Source of the DNA: Ashinkailepas kermadecensis
Lineage: Eukaryota; Arthropoda; Thecostraca; Neolepadidae
Reading direction: 5' to 3'
DNA: 64,000 bases
Assembly: GCA_034440615.1 (NCBI GenBank)
Contig: JAOTOM010005096.1
Location: forward strand, 124,001 to 188,000
The notes beneath the pieces are model-generated. The model searched no databases. It saw only the letters and a program-made list of their open reading frames with translations, and was not told the origin of the DNA. Below, in pieces: positions 11,546 to 23,840 of this stretch (the stretch's first letter is position 1; every line of letters begins with the position of its first letter). A program made the position numbers and the translations under genes.

Positions 11546-12775
11546 AGGTCTGGTCGTGATGGGTGGGGTGCAACGAATTAACACAGCATATAGGAAAATT
11601 AGAGCAAAACAATACTGCATGAGGATTTTATGAAGTTGTCATTGAAGCGTGCACGAGGCTCTAGAGGAGACATTAAAGCCTGCAATTGAACCCATTGGGG
11701 TTCCTGAGACCGGTCTTGTTAATTCGTTCTTCAAATTTGCCCAGTGTACCTCCGTACATCCGCCACGAAAATTCACCTGCGCTACATTGGGAAGCAATCC
11801 GAACATCCGAACAATCCAGTGTCTCAGCGGGAGGTGAGGGCCGAAATCGCGCCGCATCGCGCAGGCATCGGGATGAAATAATCGCACAGAGACAGTGTTA
11901 ATGGATCCGCGTATCCCATACTGGATCCTGGATCTAGAGAACCGTTTTGTCCAGGATGAAAGCTTATGATTTGATCGGATATTCTGGAAAATTTGTGATG
12001 TACCTTGCCGTCATGCCTAGGGATGGACAGACCTAAATATCCATCAAATCCGACCCCAACACCAACGTTTGTTATCCAGTTGGGACCATTCCTTGGCCTT
12101 CTCTGCAGTTGAACCTTGACCTTCAAAGGATGTTTCAATCTGTAGCAATAGTTGGCCTCCAGCAGTGTTCAGAAAATTCCACAGACAACGGGAGTTCAGT
12201 TCACATGGTACTATCAACGCGCAATCTACTGCTGTTTGAGTCACTCCGCAGGGCTCAGTGTCGTTGTTTGCAGTTATGCCGCATATTCTTCTGATATATT
12301 GGATTGATATTCCGTGTAAATATGCTACATTTTCCAGGAGCCAGCTTACATGGTTCGGTGATGTACCTTTTTCAGGATCCATGAACTAGGTGCAAGTTTA
12401 TCGAAGTATCATCCAGGATCTCAGTTTGGGGATTGGTTTTGTCACGGGGACTTGTCGTGCGCTCCCGGGACCATGACACCCGTCGACAATTCCATGCTTC
12501 TATAATTGTCCATGGGTTTCAAGATCCAAGGCACCAGCGTCATATTTACGAGTCGTCCCCGTCGTCGTCAAGGGGTTTGTCTGTGTTGGCAACCAAAAGA
12601 CGCTTGGTTCGCTCTTTGCAACAGTTATGCAGTCGGCTGTCAGCAAAGTCCACAGCAACTAAGCTACAACTAAGCCGCTCATCACGCATGTCATCATCCT
12701 TGCATCATATCATCCATACTATAGTTCTTGCTTTCTTCCCCTGTCCCGGTCACGCCATCAGCGTCATTACCGCAT
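11546..12775. other. Unassigned sequence
   Basis: No gene recognised on either strand. Short frames here lack any motif. Confidence 0.4.
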
Positions 12776-13232
12776 GTTGGCGGCCACTGGCGCCGGCCAC
12801 TGGCGCCAGGCACTGGCGCTGGCCACTGGCGCCGGCCACTGCCTCCGGTCACTGGCGCCAGGCACTGCCACCGGCCACCGACCACTGGCGCCGGCCACTG
12901 GCGCCGGCCACTGGCGCCAGGCACTGCCGCCGGTCACTGGCGCCAGGCACTGCCACCGGCCACCGGCGCCGGCTACTGGCGCCGGCCACTGGCGCCGGTC
13001 ACTGGCGCCGGTCACTGGCGCCAGGCACTGCCACCGGCCACCGGCGCCGGCTACTGGCGCCGGCCGCCGACCACCGGCCTCTGGCGCCAGGCACTGGCGC
13101 CGGTCACTGGCGCCGGCCGCCGGCCACCGGCCACTGGCGCCAGGCACTGGCGCCGGCCACTGCCGTCGGTCACTGGCGCCAGGCACTGCCACCGGCCACT
13201 GGCGCCGGCCACTGGCGCCGGGTCAGCTCCGC
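12776..13232 (+). repeat. 13-bp GC-rich minisatellite (GGCCACTGGCGCC)
   Basis: About 35 units of 13 bp, variants GGCCACTGGCGCC, AGGCACTGGCGCC, GGTCACTGGCGCC and CCACTGCC(A/G)CC. Most units contain the palindrome GGCGCC. All frames on both strands are nearly stop-free because the unit lacks stop words, so the long predicted peptides are not evidence of a gene. Confidence 0.95.
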
Positions 13233-13539
13233 CATTTGCGGCAGTGCAGTGGCGACCGAGTGCAGTTGAGTCTCGGGTGTGGCCGGGCGGTGGACGTTGG
13301 CGGTCCCGACGGGGCCGGATATGGCGGCCACCCGGAGCGGCCCGCCGCCGTTGCTAGCTGAGTGCCGCACCTGCCCATCGATTTTCGCCACCAGGCGCCG
13401 AGGGAGTCGCCCCGCGCTCGAACCCTGTGCGGTGGCGGTGGCGAATTGGTGCTTTGGGGCGCGCCGACTGCTTGGATCGCCTTGAGCCCAGTTCGAACTG
13501 TCGGATATGGAGCTGCAGCGTCGTCGGCCGACGTACGCT
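13233..13539. other. GC-rich unassigned sequence
   Basis: CpG-rich, with open frames on both strands but no motif. It continues the GC-rich composition of the flanking arrays. Confidence 0.4.
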
Positions 13540-13695
13540 GCAGTCCACCACAAGTGGGAGTAGTTTCGTCGTGTCGTGTGATGCAGTCCACCACAAGTGG
13601 GAGTAGTTGTCGACGTGTGCCGCAGTTCGACCACAAGTGGGAGTAGCAAACGGTCCACGTTTGCTGCGGTCCACCACAAGTGGGAGTAGTTTCGA
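13540..13695 (+). repeat. Four copies of a roughly 40-bp repeat with CCACAAGTGG core
   Basis: The word GTCCACCACAAGTGGGAGTA (one copy GTTCGACC) recurs at about 13542, 13584, 13627 and 13670. Each has a CCAC-AA-GTGG inverted repeat. The spacers between cores differ in sequence while the cores are nearly perfect. Confidence 0.85.
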
Positions 13696-13784
13696 CATGA
13701 GTCCGCTGCCCACGTGACCATTTACGCTGATTGTGGTCACCGGCTGGCTATCTCTGATCCACTGCACAGAATCACTGGCTGATC

Positions 13785-13985
13785 GGGGTGACTGGGGGCA
13801 CTGTCGTCTGTCGAGAGTCAGGATGGCCGGAGGAATGACCGCGACATGTCTGGCTGCTCGGGGTGGCTGGGGGCCAGGGTATCGACTGTCTGTCAGGATG
13901 GCCGAAAGAACGACTAGGATATGTCTGGCTGCCCCGGTGGCTGGGGATCACGATAACCGGAGAACATCTGTCAGGTGGCACCTGA
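13785..13985 (+). repeat. Three degenerate copies of a roughly 60-65-bp repeat
   Basis: Shared words are GTCAGGATGGCCG, GACATGTCTGGCTGC or ATATGTCTGGCTGC, and GGTGGCTGGGG. The last copy is partial. Confidence 0.65.
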
Positions 13986-15154
13986 CGTTTCTGTTTTAGA
14001 GCGCATCTCGCGGGTTCAATATTCACAGGCGACGTCTGAGCCTGTTACGCGGGCATCGAATCCACTACAGCATGACTCGTTGCAAGACGCCGAAACCGGT
14101 AATCAGTTGACGAGCTTGTGATGACTCCACACGTGGGATTTCTATCGATACAAATCGACCTTTCAACCAATCACCAGCTGACCAACGTGAAAATCGCTGC
14201 TCTTGCAGTTCATCGCTCTGGTTGCTTGAAGTGAACATCCAAGCATTCCAAAAGTAATTGAAGTTACTGCTTGCACACCTAGCACGAAGCATGTGTGCAC
14301 AACAAGACATATATGTTAAATGTGCTAACTAGCAATTATAAACTGTGCGGGATGCGTGGCCGGGTGACCAAATAATCCAACTGGCGCAGTGGATATCGGA
14401 GTCGCAAGTTTGAATTCAGGAATCTCCGAGACCGTTCTGGGTAGACACGCACCACCAGAACCCAGATGGGCGTTGGTTTGGTGGAAACATGGATGATAAG
14501 CAATCGTCCCTAGTGTTCGGCCCGGTGAGCTATATATTTTGCACGATAAGAATAGCCTGATTGCAAAAGGTATCAGTATACAAACTTGATGTGTGATGCT
14601 CGCTTCTGGACCGGGTCAAGGAAGAGCTCGGAGTCTGTCTGCACCGGCTGTGACCGTCACCGAATCTTCAACATGGAGTGCTAAGAGCATTACAGTTCCA
14701 TATACTGTCGGCAAGTTCGTTTCGCCTGGCAGTGATAATCCAGGGTTTGTCTCGCTTGTACGACAACTGCGTCTCAATTCCAACTTCTTCTCTCATTTGA
14801 CAAGTTCTCAAATCCAACAGCCGTTCGTAGCCCTTGTATTTACCGGGCTGATTAGTGGCAATACGGCGACAATATGTGTAACACGGTTTCAACAGTTTCA
14901 ACAAAGGCAACACCAGAGCCTTTCCTATTCAAGTTCGTTCCTCCAAATCACCAGGCACCCAGGTCGAACAACCGTCCAGCGTGTGCACGTCTGCTCACTT
15001 TCACCCGCTCGGCTACATCTCACCGCGTCGACCGTCCAGTCGCGTCTGGGCCGAGCCGCGCGCGCGAGAGGGGCACCAGTCGCACATGGGGCAGGCGCTC
15101 ACCGGGTCAACATCCCGGCTGGCCTGTAAGAGTGGCCGGCATCACCTACTGCAC
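13986..15154. other. Unassigned sequence
   Basis: No gene recognised. Around 14377-14412 a box-A-like TGGCGCAGTGG and a weak box-B-like GTTTGAATTC are 28 bp apart, too poor to call a tRNA-derived element. Confidence 0.35.
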
Positions 15155-15352
15155 CACACCGCTCGGCCACACTGACACGGGTGTCACAATGGACTTACAC
15201 CGCGCAATGTCAGGGATCCGCTCGGAGTGTTTATGACCGGACTCGACGAGTCGGATCGTTTATGACAGGACTCGACAAGTTCGGACACAGAGCAGTCGAA
15301 CACATTTCGAGAAGGGGGTCCGATGTTGTCTTCATTGCAATTCCAGCCATGG
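15155..15352 (+). repeat. GGACTCGACGAGTCC repeat family, internally deleted copy (C)
   Basis: This aligns to the copies at 55215-55915 (+) and 21728-22365 (-). It has CACACCGCTCGGCCACACTGA at one side, then a jump of about 200 bp relative to the long copies, then two palindromic units (GACTCGACGAGTC, GACTCGACAAGTT) and the end words TTCATTGCA and CCATGG. No coding potential. The nature of the family is unknown. Confidence 0.7.
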
Positions 15353-16378
15353 GACTTGACGAAGGGCACGTTCTGCTTCGGTGTTTCATGAATGTTCTGA
15401 ATTGTCCACCTCGAAGCTGATTCTTTAACTTTACCTCTTCGTGTTGCTCTGAACATCCCTCCCCTCCCCACATTACATAACAAAGCGTAGTATTATTCTT
15501 GCCACGAACCCTATTCCACCACCAATTTTCCGAACATCAATTGATTGAATATCACATTTAAGTTGTTTTTGTGCCCTCGCCATGCTTCGTATCCACCAAC
15601 TCCTCAAATGCAAGACATAATCATCCATGATAATGTAACAACATTGCAAGCTTTGAGGGTCTCGCATTGGACGAAGAAGCATACTTCAAACTCTCCTGTG
15701 CCAAAGATCATCGCTAGAGATACTACGCCCCCTTCACAGATAAAATCGACCCTAATCGTATGTTAGATGAGCCCGCACGATTCCTGGCCGTCTAATACAA
15801 CCACACCGTCTAAGAAGACGATGTTTCATCAAACAAGAGCTACAGAATGCGTCACTGCACGATGCGTACCAAGTTCACGGGGATGCATTCATTTGCTCCC
15901 AACTGCCATGCGTGGGGTCAATGGAATGCAAGCATTGCTCGTTAAACCTGATTGAGAAGTAATCATCCCGTAAGCAGCATAGCGATAAGCGCGTTAAAGC
16001 TCCACCAGACTCGTTCACCCTGGCGGGCCATCACCATTCAGGCAGCACTTGCACGTCCTGCCCTCGTCCTGCGGCTCGTAACTGCCACTAAATAGTTTGA
16101 ACGAGCTTGTTGACGACAAATAATGTACTCCTAAGCATCTCATATTGATCCCCGTCGTTCGGGGTTCCACGATGTGCACTCATGCGAGCACTCCAGGCCA
16201 GACTATTTAAGTGATGCTAATCCATTAGCGGCTCGTCTATGCATATGATGCCGACTGTATGCGCTCATACTTCTAGAGAACAAACTGTGCATTTTGGACG
16301 CAAAATCTGCGCAACCACGTGGCAAAATCGCCACATGACCTGGACAACACGGCAAAACCACGGTACCTCGCATGCCTT
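15353..16378. other. Unassigned sequence
   Basis: No gene or repeat recognised. Confidence 0.4.
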
Positions 16379-17439
<1,061 letters not shown>

Positions 17440-18085
17440 GCATCGCGTGTATGGTCGGTATGGTTGGCATGGTGGTATGGTCGACATGGTGGTATGTTCG
17501 GTATGGTGGCATGGTGGTATGGTCGGTATGGTCGGTATAGTGGTATGGTCGGTATGGTGGTATGGTCGGTATGGTGGTATGGTCGGTATGGTGGTATGGT
17601 CGGTATGGTGGTGTGGTCGGTATAATGGTATGGTCGGTATAGTGGTATGGTCGGTATGGTGGTATGGTCGGTATGGTCGGTATGGTGGTATGGTCGGTAT
17701 GGTGGCATGGTCGGTATGGTGGTATGGTCGGTATGGTGGTATGGTCGGTATGGTGGTATGGTCGGTATGGTCTGTATGGTGGTATGGTCGGCATGGTGGT
17801 ATGGTCGGTATGGTGGTATGGTCGGTATGGTCAGTGTGGTCGGTATGGTCGGTATGGTCGGTATGGTCAGTGTGGTCGGTATGGTCGGTATGGTCGGTAT
17901 GGTTGATATGGTTGGTATGGCTAGTATGGTTGGTATGATTGGTATGGGTGGTATGGTTGGTATGGTCGGTATGGTGGTATGGTCGGTATGGTGGTATGGT
18001 CGGTATGGTCGGTATGGTCGGTATGGTCGGTATGGCTAGTATGGTTGATATGGTTGGTATGGTCGGTATGGTGGTATGGTCGCGC
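17440..18085 (+). repeat. Minisatellite of GGTATGGTC / GGTATGGTGGTATGGTC units
   Basis: About 640 bp built from 9-bp (TATGGTCGG) and 8-bp (TATGGTGG) subunits that mostly alternate into 17-bp units, with runs of pure 9-bp units at 17830-17900 and 18000-18030. The minus strand would encode a DHT-type repeat and the plus strand a GMVGMV-type repeat. Both arise from the array and neither is a gene. Confidence 0.95.
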
Positions 18086-18847
18086 ATGGCGGCTTCAGAT
18101 CAAGTGCCGCCAACCGGTGATATCGCGTCAATGGCACATGCTTTAAGGCATTGAAGCTTTAAGGTATTCTAGCGGCTGGTATTTTCGCAACGCATCGTGT
18201 TTTTGGTCGCAGCACGAGTGTCGCTTCTGGTGACACAAAGGTAAGTGCAGTTGCACGGCACTTCACGTTCGCGCTGACTGAATCTGGCCGCAGTTTCTTC
18301 GCTCGTTTTAGCTGTCCTATCTTCCTATCCGGGTTGTAAATTGTCAAAAGGGATGACGATAAAAAGTTGGAGAGAAGCAGTGAAAAAGCCAAGATGAAGT
18401 TCGAAAGCAGAAGGTCACGGACTATCCGCCAAAGTCTACGGCCAGAGAGGGCACGGGTGCAAAGCAGAAGAGAGTACCGGCCTCGAGTGCAAAGTGCAAG
18501 GGGATGCCGGTCTCGAGTATGGCGGTGCACCGGGCCTGCTGATACTTGTCTTGCCCGGTTTTTTCTGCCAGTTAATAAGCTCTGACTGAGCCTGACCTGT
18601 TGGCGCTTATTCGTCAGGAGTACACGTTCAAGGCGAAAAAGCACCGGGACGGGTCCAAGCAAAATGTCAAGATAGCACAGGGAGCGGGCAATTGAGCCCG
18701 GATGTCAATAATTAAAACACTCCTCAATGCGGTCTGTAGAGAACCAATCAATTAACTTTATGGTAGTGGACCCTATTGTAGGGGAGGGGGTGGGGGGTCG
18801 TAGGCTACGATTGGCCGTAATGTGGTGCTCTGGTCTTGGCCGAAGGA
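18086..18847. other. Unassigned sequence
   Basis: A minus-strand open frame at 18159-18662 has no recognisable domain. A G run with GGGGAGGGGGTGGGGGG lies at 18781-18797. Nothing else is called. Confidence 0.4.
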
Positions 18848-18925
18848 GCAGGATGAAGTGACCTACCTGGCGTGGGCAGGATGAAGTGACCTACCTGGGG
18901 TGGGCAGGATGAAGCGACCTGGGCT
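18848..18925 (+). repeat. Three copies of a roughly 30-bp repeat (GCAGGATGAAGTGACCTACC)
   Basis: Two nearly identical units and a third with GAAGCGACCTGGG. Very local and probably recent. Confidence 0.9.
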
Positions 18926-19621
18926 GACCTCATGTGATGTTAAATGGCGTGCTTGACTTGGGAGTCACGGTATGGTAATCGTGTGCACACTATTAACACC
19001 AAGCAATGGTCTGTGCCTGGTGAAATCACACAGTGCGTTTTAAATTCCAATTCATCACCATATATTTGGATTCCACTATATTGGGTGGTAATGGCTGGCC
19101 ACCGCTAGTGAATTGTGACATGATTTAATCGCAGGTCATTAAGCCACAAGCCTATTAATGATACACACACGATACTCGTTAGGCTGTAATTGACATCACG
19201 ACATTTTACGATATTTCTTCATGTCATATTTCTATTTTTGCTGTTTGATCTGCCTTTGCTTTCGAACATTTTAGGCGGATGGCACTGCAGGTGCGAAATT
19301 TTCGTTTGATGCCGTCTGTGCAGGCAGGGCAGACCGGACAGGACCGTCTCCCTCCTGGATATGATGGTGGTACTGATGCCAGGCGCACCAGATATCGTCT
19401 GATGATGTTGGCGTCTGTCCAGGCGAACCACGGGTCTGGCTCGTTCGTGCGGATGACGGCTTGAATTGAGCTGGTCAGTGTGTCGTTGGTTAACGGCAGG
19501 GTCATCTTTGTGGTTCAGGTCTGCTGCTCCTTGGTCCTTGAAGTTGGCAGGTGTCGATGGCCGCGTTGATGGTTTGTTGTTACCGCTGTTGTTGGCGAAG
19601 AGGTCATGGATGAGGTTTATG
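18926..19621. other. Unassigned sequence
   Basis: No gene or repeat recognised. Confidence 0.4.
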
Positions 19622-19720
19622 CTACGAATAATGCTTAATGCTTATGCTAAGCTTAATGTTTAATGCTATGCTAAGCTTAATGCTTAATGCTTATGCTAAG
19701 CTTAATGCTTAATGCTTATG
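19622..19720 (+). repeat. Tandem repeat AATGCTTATGCTAAGCTT abutting a SINE-like element
   Basis: About four units of 18-30 bp mixing CTTAATG, CTTATG and CTAAG words, ending exactly where the tRNA-like head begins. Such a tail-like array could belong to a SINE 3' end in the other orientation or be an expanded target site. Confidence 0.75.
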
Positions 19721-20045
19721 CCGCCCCGGTAGCGCAGTTGGTTGGAGCGCTGGCCTGCTCTGGTCCCCTTGTCCTGGCGACACAGGATTCGAGTCGCTTC
19801 GCGCGCTCGCATTTAGCCCCCGGCTGGGAGGGTCAGTTGGCAGCTGGCCCGATAAGGCCGGGGACGAGCTACCGGGCGGCCGTGTCGGTGCATTGACGGC
19901 ACGTTAAACTTTCGGTCAAAATTCTACCGGTGAACTGGAAATCTTGGATCGGGTGGTGGGGCCAGGGTTCACGCAACAAGCTCTGCTTAGCAATAGGACC
20001 CTGGTTCATAATGCCACCCCAACGAGAACTCGGATTAAATTCATT
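19720..20045 (+). mobile_element. tRNA-derived SINE-like element
   Basis: It starts GCCGCCCCGG and shows an RNA polymerase III box A, TAGCGCAGTTGG (19730-19741), and box B, GGATTCGAGTC (19785-19795), at tRNA-like spacing. A non-tRNA body follows, with CATTGACGGCACGTTAAAC and other text without coding potential. The body end is uncertain, placed before an A-rich stretch near 20045. In SINEs the tRNA head drives internal transcription and a LINE supplies the machinery. Which LINE tail it borrows cannot be told. Confidence 0.65.
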
Positions 20046-20139
20046 TTAAGAAAAGATTGCGTGCAATCTGGTTGCTAGGGAACGTGTTTGCTCTACTTAT
20101 AGCACAACACTGCTTTTTATCTTCCACGGTAAGACTTAG

Positions 20140-20590
20140 TCCGTGTGCAGGATGATGTCCGAGCAAGTAGGCGTGACGTACAGCTCGATGGTGTATGCTC
20201 CGTTTGACTCTATGGTGAGCTTGGTGTCCATAAACGGGACGGAGCCGTTGTTTTCAGAGGTTGCCTATGGTGAAAGTGATGGCAGGGTGTGTTTCATTAA
20301 AGCGCTCAAAGTACTTTCCGAGACTCTCAGGTCCGTGTGTTCGAACGCAAAATACGTCGCCGATGGGCCTCATGTAGCGGCTGGGCTTGGCTGGGTGGAC
20401 GTGCTGTGGTAGCGTGTCTCCAGGGCACCCATGAAGATGATAGCGAGGGAAGGCGCCGTTACGTTGCCCATGGCGTTGTCGGAGCCTGTGCCGGTGCTGG
20501 CGGCAGTGCTTGTCGCTGTACTTCAGCTATTCGAGAGGAGGTCGGTCAGCGGGCTGGTGATGTCTGCCGCGCTCAGCCCCCATGCTGCAT
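20140..20590 (-). pseudogene. Penelope-like element reverse-transcriptase fragment
   Basis: On the minus strand, across two frames, the order is SLAIIFMGALE (the PLE block that usually reads SPxLAxIxMxxxE), a degenerate RYMRPIGDVFCV where intact PLEs have RYVDDTF, GKYFERFNETHPAITFTIG (the HLN..HPxIxFTxE block), and NGSVPFMDTKLTIESNGAY (the LPFLDxxI block). These four blocks in this order are characteristic of Penelope-type reverse transcriptases, which copy element RNA during retrotransposition. The catalytic Asp pair is lost and frames are broken. The piece is isolated, with no GIY-YIG endonuclease or terminal repeat attached. Confidence 0.68.
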
Positions 20591-21114
20591 AGACAGTTAA
20601 ACAAAAATAAAACACTTTTATTCATCCAAAATGCACGGATACCTTGATATGCTATCATGGTATGGAATATAATAATATGGCAATAAAATTCCAGAACGGC
20701 AGCAATGATTTTCTTCAGAACAACAAAAAGCAAAATAATGCTTAGAAAACTGCTGAGAAACCGTTTTTGATTCAGAGCGTGCCTGTTGCCAGCATCGGCA
20801 CATGCACAAATGAAATGGAATACGGGTATACCCACGGCAGAAGATGCAATTTTTAGTTGCGGGCTTCCGTGATCGCTCGCTTGCAAAAACAAGCACACAC
20901 CATAACACATTTATCTACTCCTAGCAGGTAGATGTGCGTACCCAATACACACAACATGGCATGCTCATGTAAATTACATGGACATTCAATTGTTCGCACG
21001 CTTGCAGAGCGATCAGTCTTGAATATTCACACCTGTCAGGGTTCTCTTCGAGACAATCGTGCACAAAGTGAGGCTCACTTCGCTTTCCCAGGTCCGGTGG
21101 GCGGGGACACTATC
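20591..21114. other. Unassigned sequence
   Basis: No gene recognised. An AATAAAACACTTTTATT palindrome-like AT stretch lies near 20608-20624. Confidence 0.4.
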
Positions 21115-21215
21115 CATTTACAGAGCGTGTTGGCTCTCCGGCAGCTCTCCGACGACTCTCCGGTGGCTCTCCGACGGCTCTTCGACAGCGCTCCGACAGC
21201 GCTCCGGCCGAGGGT
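21115..21215 (+). repeat. Short tandem repeat (GGCTCTCCGACGGCTCTCCG-like)
   Basis: Six or seven degenerate units of 12-15 bp sharing CTCTCCG(A/G) and GCGCTCCGACA. Confidence 0.6.
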
Positions 21216-21727
21216 CCGCTCAGCCTCTCGGGTAACCAACGCAGTCCCGTCAACTTCGAGCTTTATTCTACGACATGGCCGACACAAAACAACCATCCCG
21301 CCCACCCCACCCCCCCCCATCCCGCGGTTGCGACGTCACCGAGTATCAGTCGGGGCCGACGACAGGTTGACCTGGGAAGTGAGTGGGACCAGGAGCGTCT
21401 TGCACGCACAGCCGTTGGAACTGGAATCCCACTGAGGCACCCACGAGCAGATGAACAAATACCAGGCGTCTCGCCTACCCCAGTAGGCGAGACGCCTACT
21501 GGGATATTTCATTTCTACAAGCTCATTCTTCAAAGTTAGTAGTATTCAAATTATTCCAGGTAATAACTTCTTCACTCTTCATTTCCTCAAGGTAATTATA
21601 TTTCAACAAGCTCAGAATAGTCTGATTGAACTTGGGGCGATGCATACAAAACTGGGGAAAATATCATTTGATGGTAGGTTATTAATGCGAACTTCCTCGT
21701 GCAAAATTACTGAAGTTCTGTCGACTT

Positions 21728-22365
21728 ACATGGTACAATGAAGTCAATTTCGGACCTCTGTCCGGATTCGTTGAGTCCTGCCATGAACGATCGGACTCGT
21801 CGAGGGCAGTCATGAACGATCGGACTCGTCGAGTCCAGTCATGAACGCTCCGAGCGGAAGCCGTCGCCTGTCGGCCGGCGCTGACATCGGCATTTGACGC
21901 TTCGATTATCGGCTATGGCCGGCGGTGTTATGCCAAGTCAGTTTCCGTTCTCACAGGCGGCGACGGCCGGTCGGCGGATGCAGTGTCACTGCGCCGTGTC
22001 ACCATTGTGACGCCCGTGTCGGTGTGGCCGAGCGGTGTGCGCGACAAACCCTGGTCAGGTACTCGTGGCGGGGTAGCGGAGGGGTCGGACGCGGCTGAGC
22101 AGCAGAGGTGAACCGACCGCCTGATTAGACGGTGAACGGTCGAGGTGCTGAGAGAACTTTTGTGTCGTGAGACGTTAACGGAACTATCAGGGCACGAACT
22201 GCTTAAAGACACGTGTCGGTGTCTGCCCGCTGTTCTCTGTTGCACCTGTTGCACCCGTTGCACGCCAAGCTGTTGCCGTTTTGCTAATTGTCCGCCCGAT
22301 CAATACCAGGGCAAGTCACGGCTATTGGGTTTGCGAATCAGTTGGCGCGGAGCAAGACAAACTTC
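21728..22365 (-). repeat. GGACTCGACGAGTCC repeat family, long copy (B)
   Basis: In reverse orientation it aligns along almost its whole length with the copy at 55215-55915. Shared landmarks, read on the minus strand, are the start region with CGCAAACCCAATAGCC and ATTGATCGGGCGGAC, CGTTAACGTCTCACGAC, GTTTGTCGCGCACACCGCTC, GGAAACTGAC, and a terminal set of three GGACTCGACGAGTCCGATC-like units. It has no open frame with a motif. It looks like a non-autonomous element of about 640-700 bp, but class and ends are not established. Confidence 0.75.
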
Positions 22366-23237
22366 ATGCTGGGGGGGCCCTCCCCAACAGAGACGGCCTT
22401 TTCCAGCTGGCATGGACATTCCAACTCTCAGGCTGCTGTCAGGTTGCTCACATAATCTGCTAGATGCATTTTAATTCATTCCGGCTATTTCGCCAATGTA
22501 CCAAGCCTAATTCTTGAGGGACCCTTGCGCACTCCTGAAGGCGATCGTCTGGAGAGCCCCTTGGTCTCGCCAGAGGGCGGCTGTCCCTTTCGCCGCCTTG
22601 GCTATGCCACTGCCATTTAACAGCCTGCGTGGGCTTAGCTTAGAGACCCACGCAGGCTTAGAGACCCTTTTCATTGCACCGGGAGCCTTCCTCTTCGACC
22701 TGGGCCATCGGCGCAGTTCGGAGGCCTCTTCATCGGCCTGAAGCCCGCTGTCAGCTCTGGGCCCTTTTCATCAGCGTGAGTGAAAGCCAGCCCAGGTGGA
22801 GCTAGAATGAGCTCTGACGATGATTTCGACAGCCCGAGTGGTATGCTACATTGATCTGAGGACAACTTCGTTCAGCAGACGTTTGACGACGCATTTGCAG
22901 GAGGCTACCAGCCGCAAAATTTCGCACGACCACCACAACACCGCCCTTACTCGAGACATCCAAACATCCAGCATCACTGAGGTTGCACGATGCAACGACT
23001 GCGGAAGACCCACGGCACCAGGAACACTATGCATCAGTCACACCACACGAATCGTCAGCTACAAACCATGCGGTTGACACAACCTCCACTCTACGGCAGA
23101 GTTATGGTGCAGTGGTGAAGCACAGGGCGGGGTCGTTGCTGTCTGAATTGAGTGTGTTGCTGAATGAGTACAGCGTTCTTGATTGTGCCAACATTTGTCT
23201 GTACGTATTGAGTAAGTATCGAATATTTAAAATACAA
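22366..23237. other. Unassigned sequence
   Basis: Short open frames lack motifs. A local duplication of GAGACCC(A/T) with TTAG occurs near 22638-22665. No gene called. Confidence 0.4.
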
Positions 23238-23840
23238 CGGTCACATCGTATCTGACACGTGTGGTGAGGTTACCTTCACATCGTATCTGACACGGGCGGT
23301 GAGGTTGCCTTCACATCGTGTCTGGCACGTGCGGTGAGATTACCTTCACATCGTGTCTGACACGTGCGATGAGGTTACCTTCAGATCGCGTCTGACACGG
23401 GCGGTGAGGTTGCCTTCAGATCGTGTCTGACACGTGCGATGAGGTTACCTTCACATCGTGTCTGACACGGGCGGTGAGGTTGCCTTCACATCATGTCTGG
23501 CACGTGCGGTGAGATTACCTTCACATCGTGTCTGACACGTGCGATGAGGTTACCTTCAGATCGTGTCTGACACGTGCGATGAGGTTACCTTCACATCGCG
23601 TCTGACACGTGAGGTGAGGTTACCTTCACATTGTGCTAGACACGTGCGGTGAGGTTACCTTCACATCGTGTCTGGCACGTGCGGTGAGGTTACCTTCACA
23701 TCGCGTCTGACACGTGAGGTGAGGTTACCTTCACATTGTGCTAGACACGTGCGGTGAGGTTACCTTCGAATCGTGTCTGACACGTGAGATCTGACACGTG
23801 AGATGAGGTTGCGGTCGCATCGTGTCAAACACGTGCGGTG
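23238..23840 (+). repeat. 35-bp minisatellite with two small palindromes per unit
   Basis: About 17 units. Each has TCACATCGTGTCTGACACGT followed by GCGGTGAGGTTACCT. CGTGT-CTG-ACACG and AGGT-T-ACCT are inverted repeats, and many units contain CACGTG. Units fall into subtypes (GGGCGG or GTGCGA, TTACC or TTGCC) that recur in blocks, which points to block duplication. Confidence 0.95.

Noticed and set aside
12728..13361. Ala/Gly/His/Trp/Arg repeat frames of about 200 codons
   Set aside because: Translation of the 13-bp GGCGCC minisatellite on both strands.
14377..14412. tRNA-like box A and box B
   Set aside because: The box B match is weak, spacing is short and no tRNA-like fold can be drawn.
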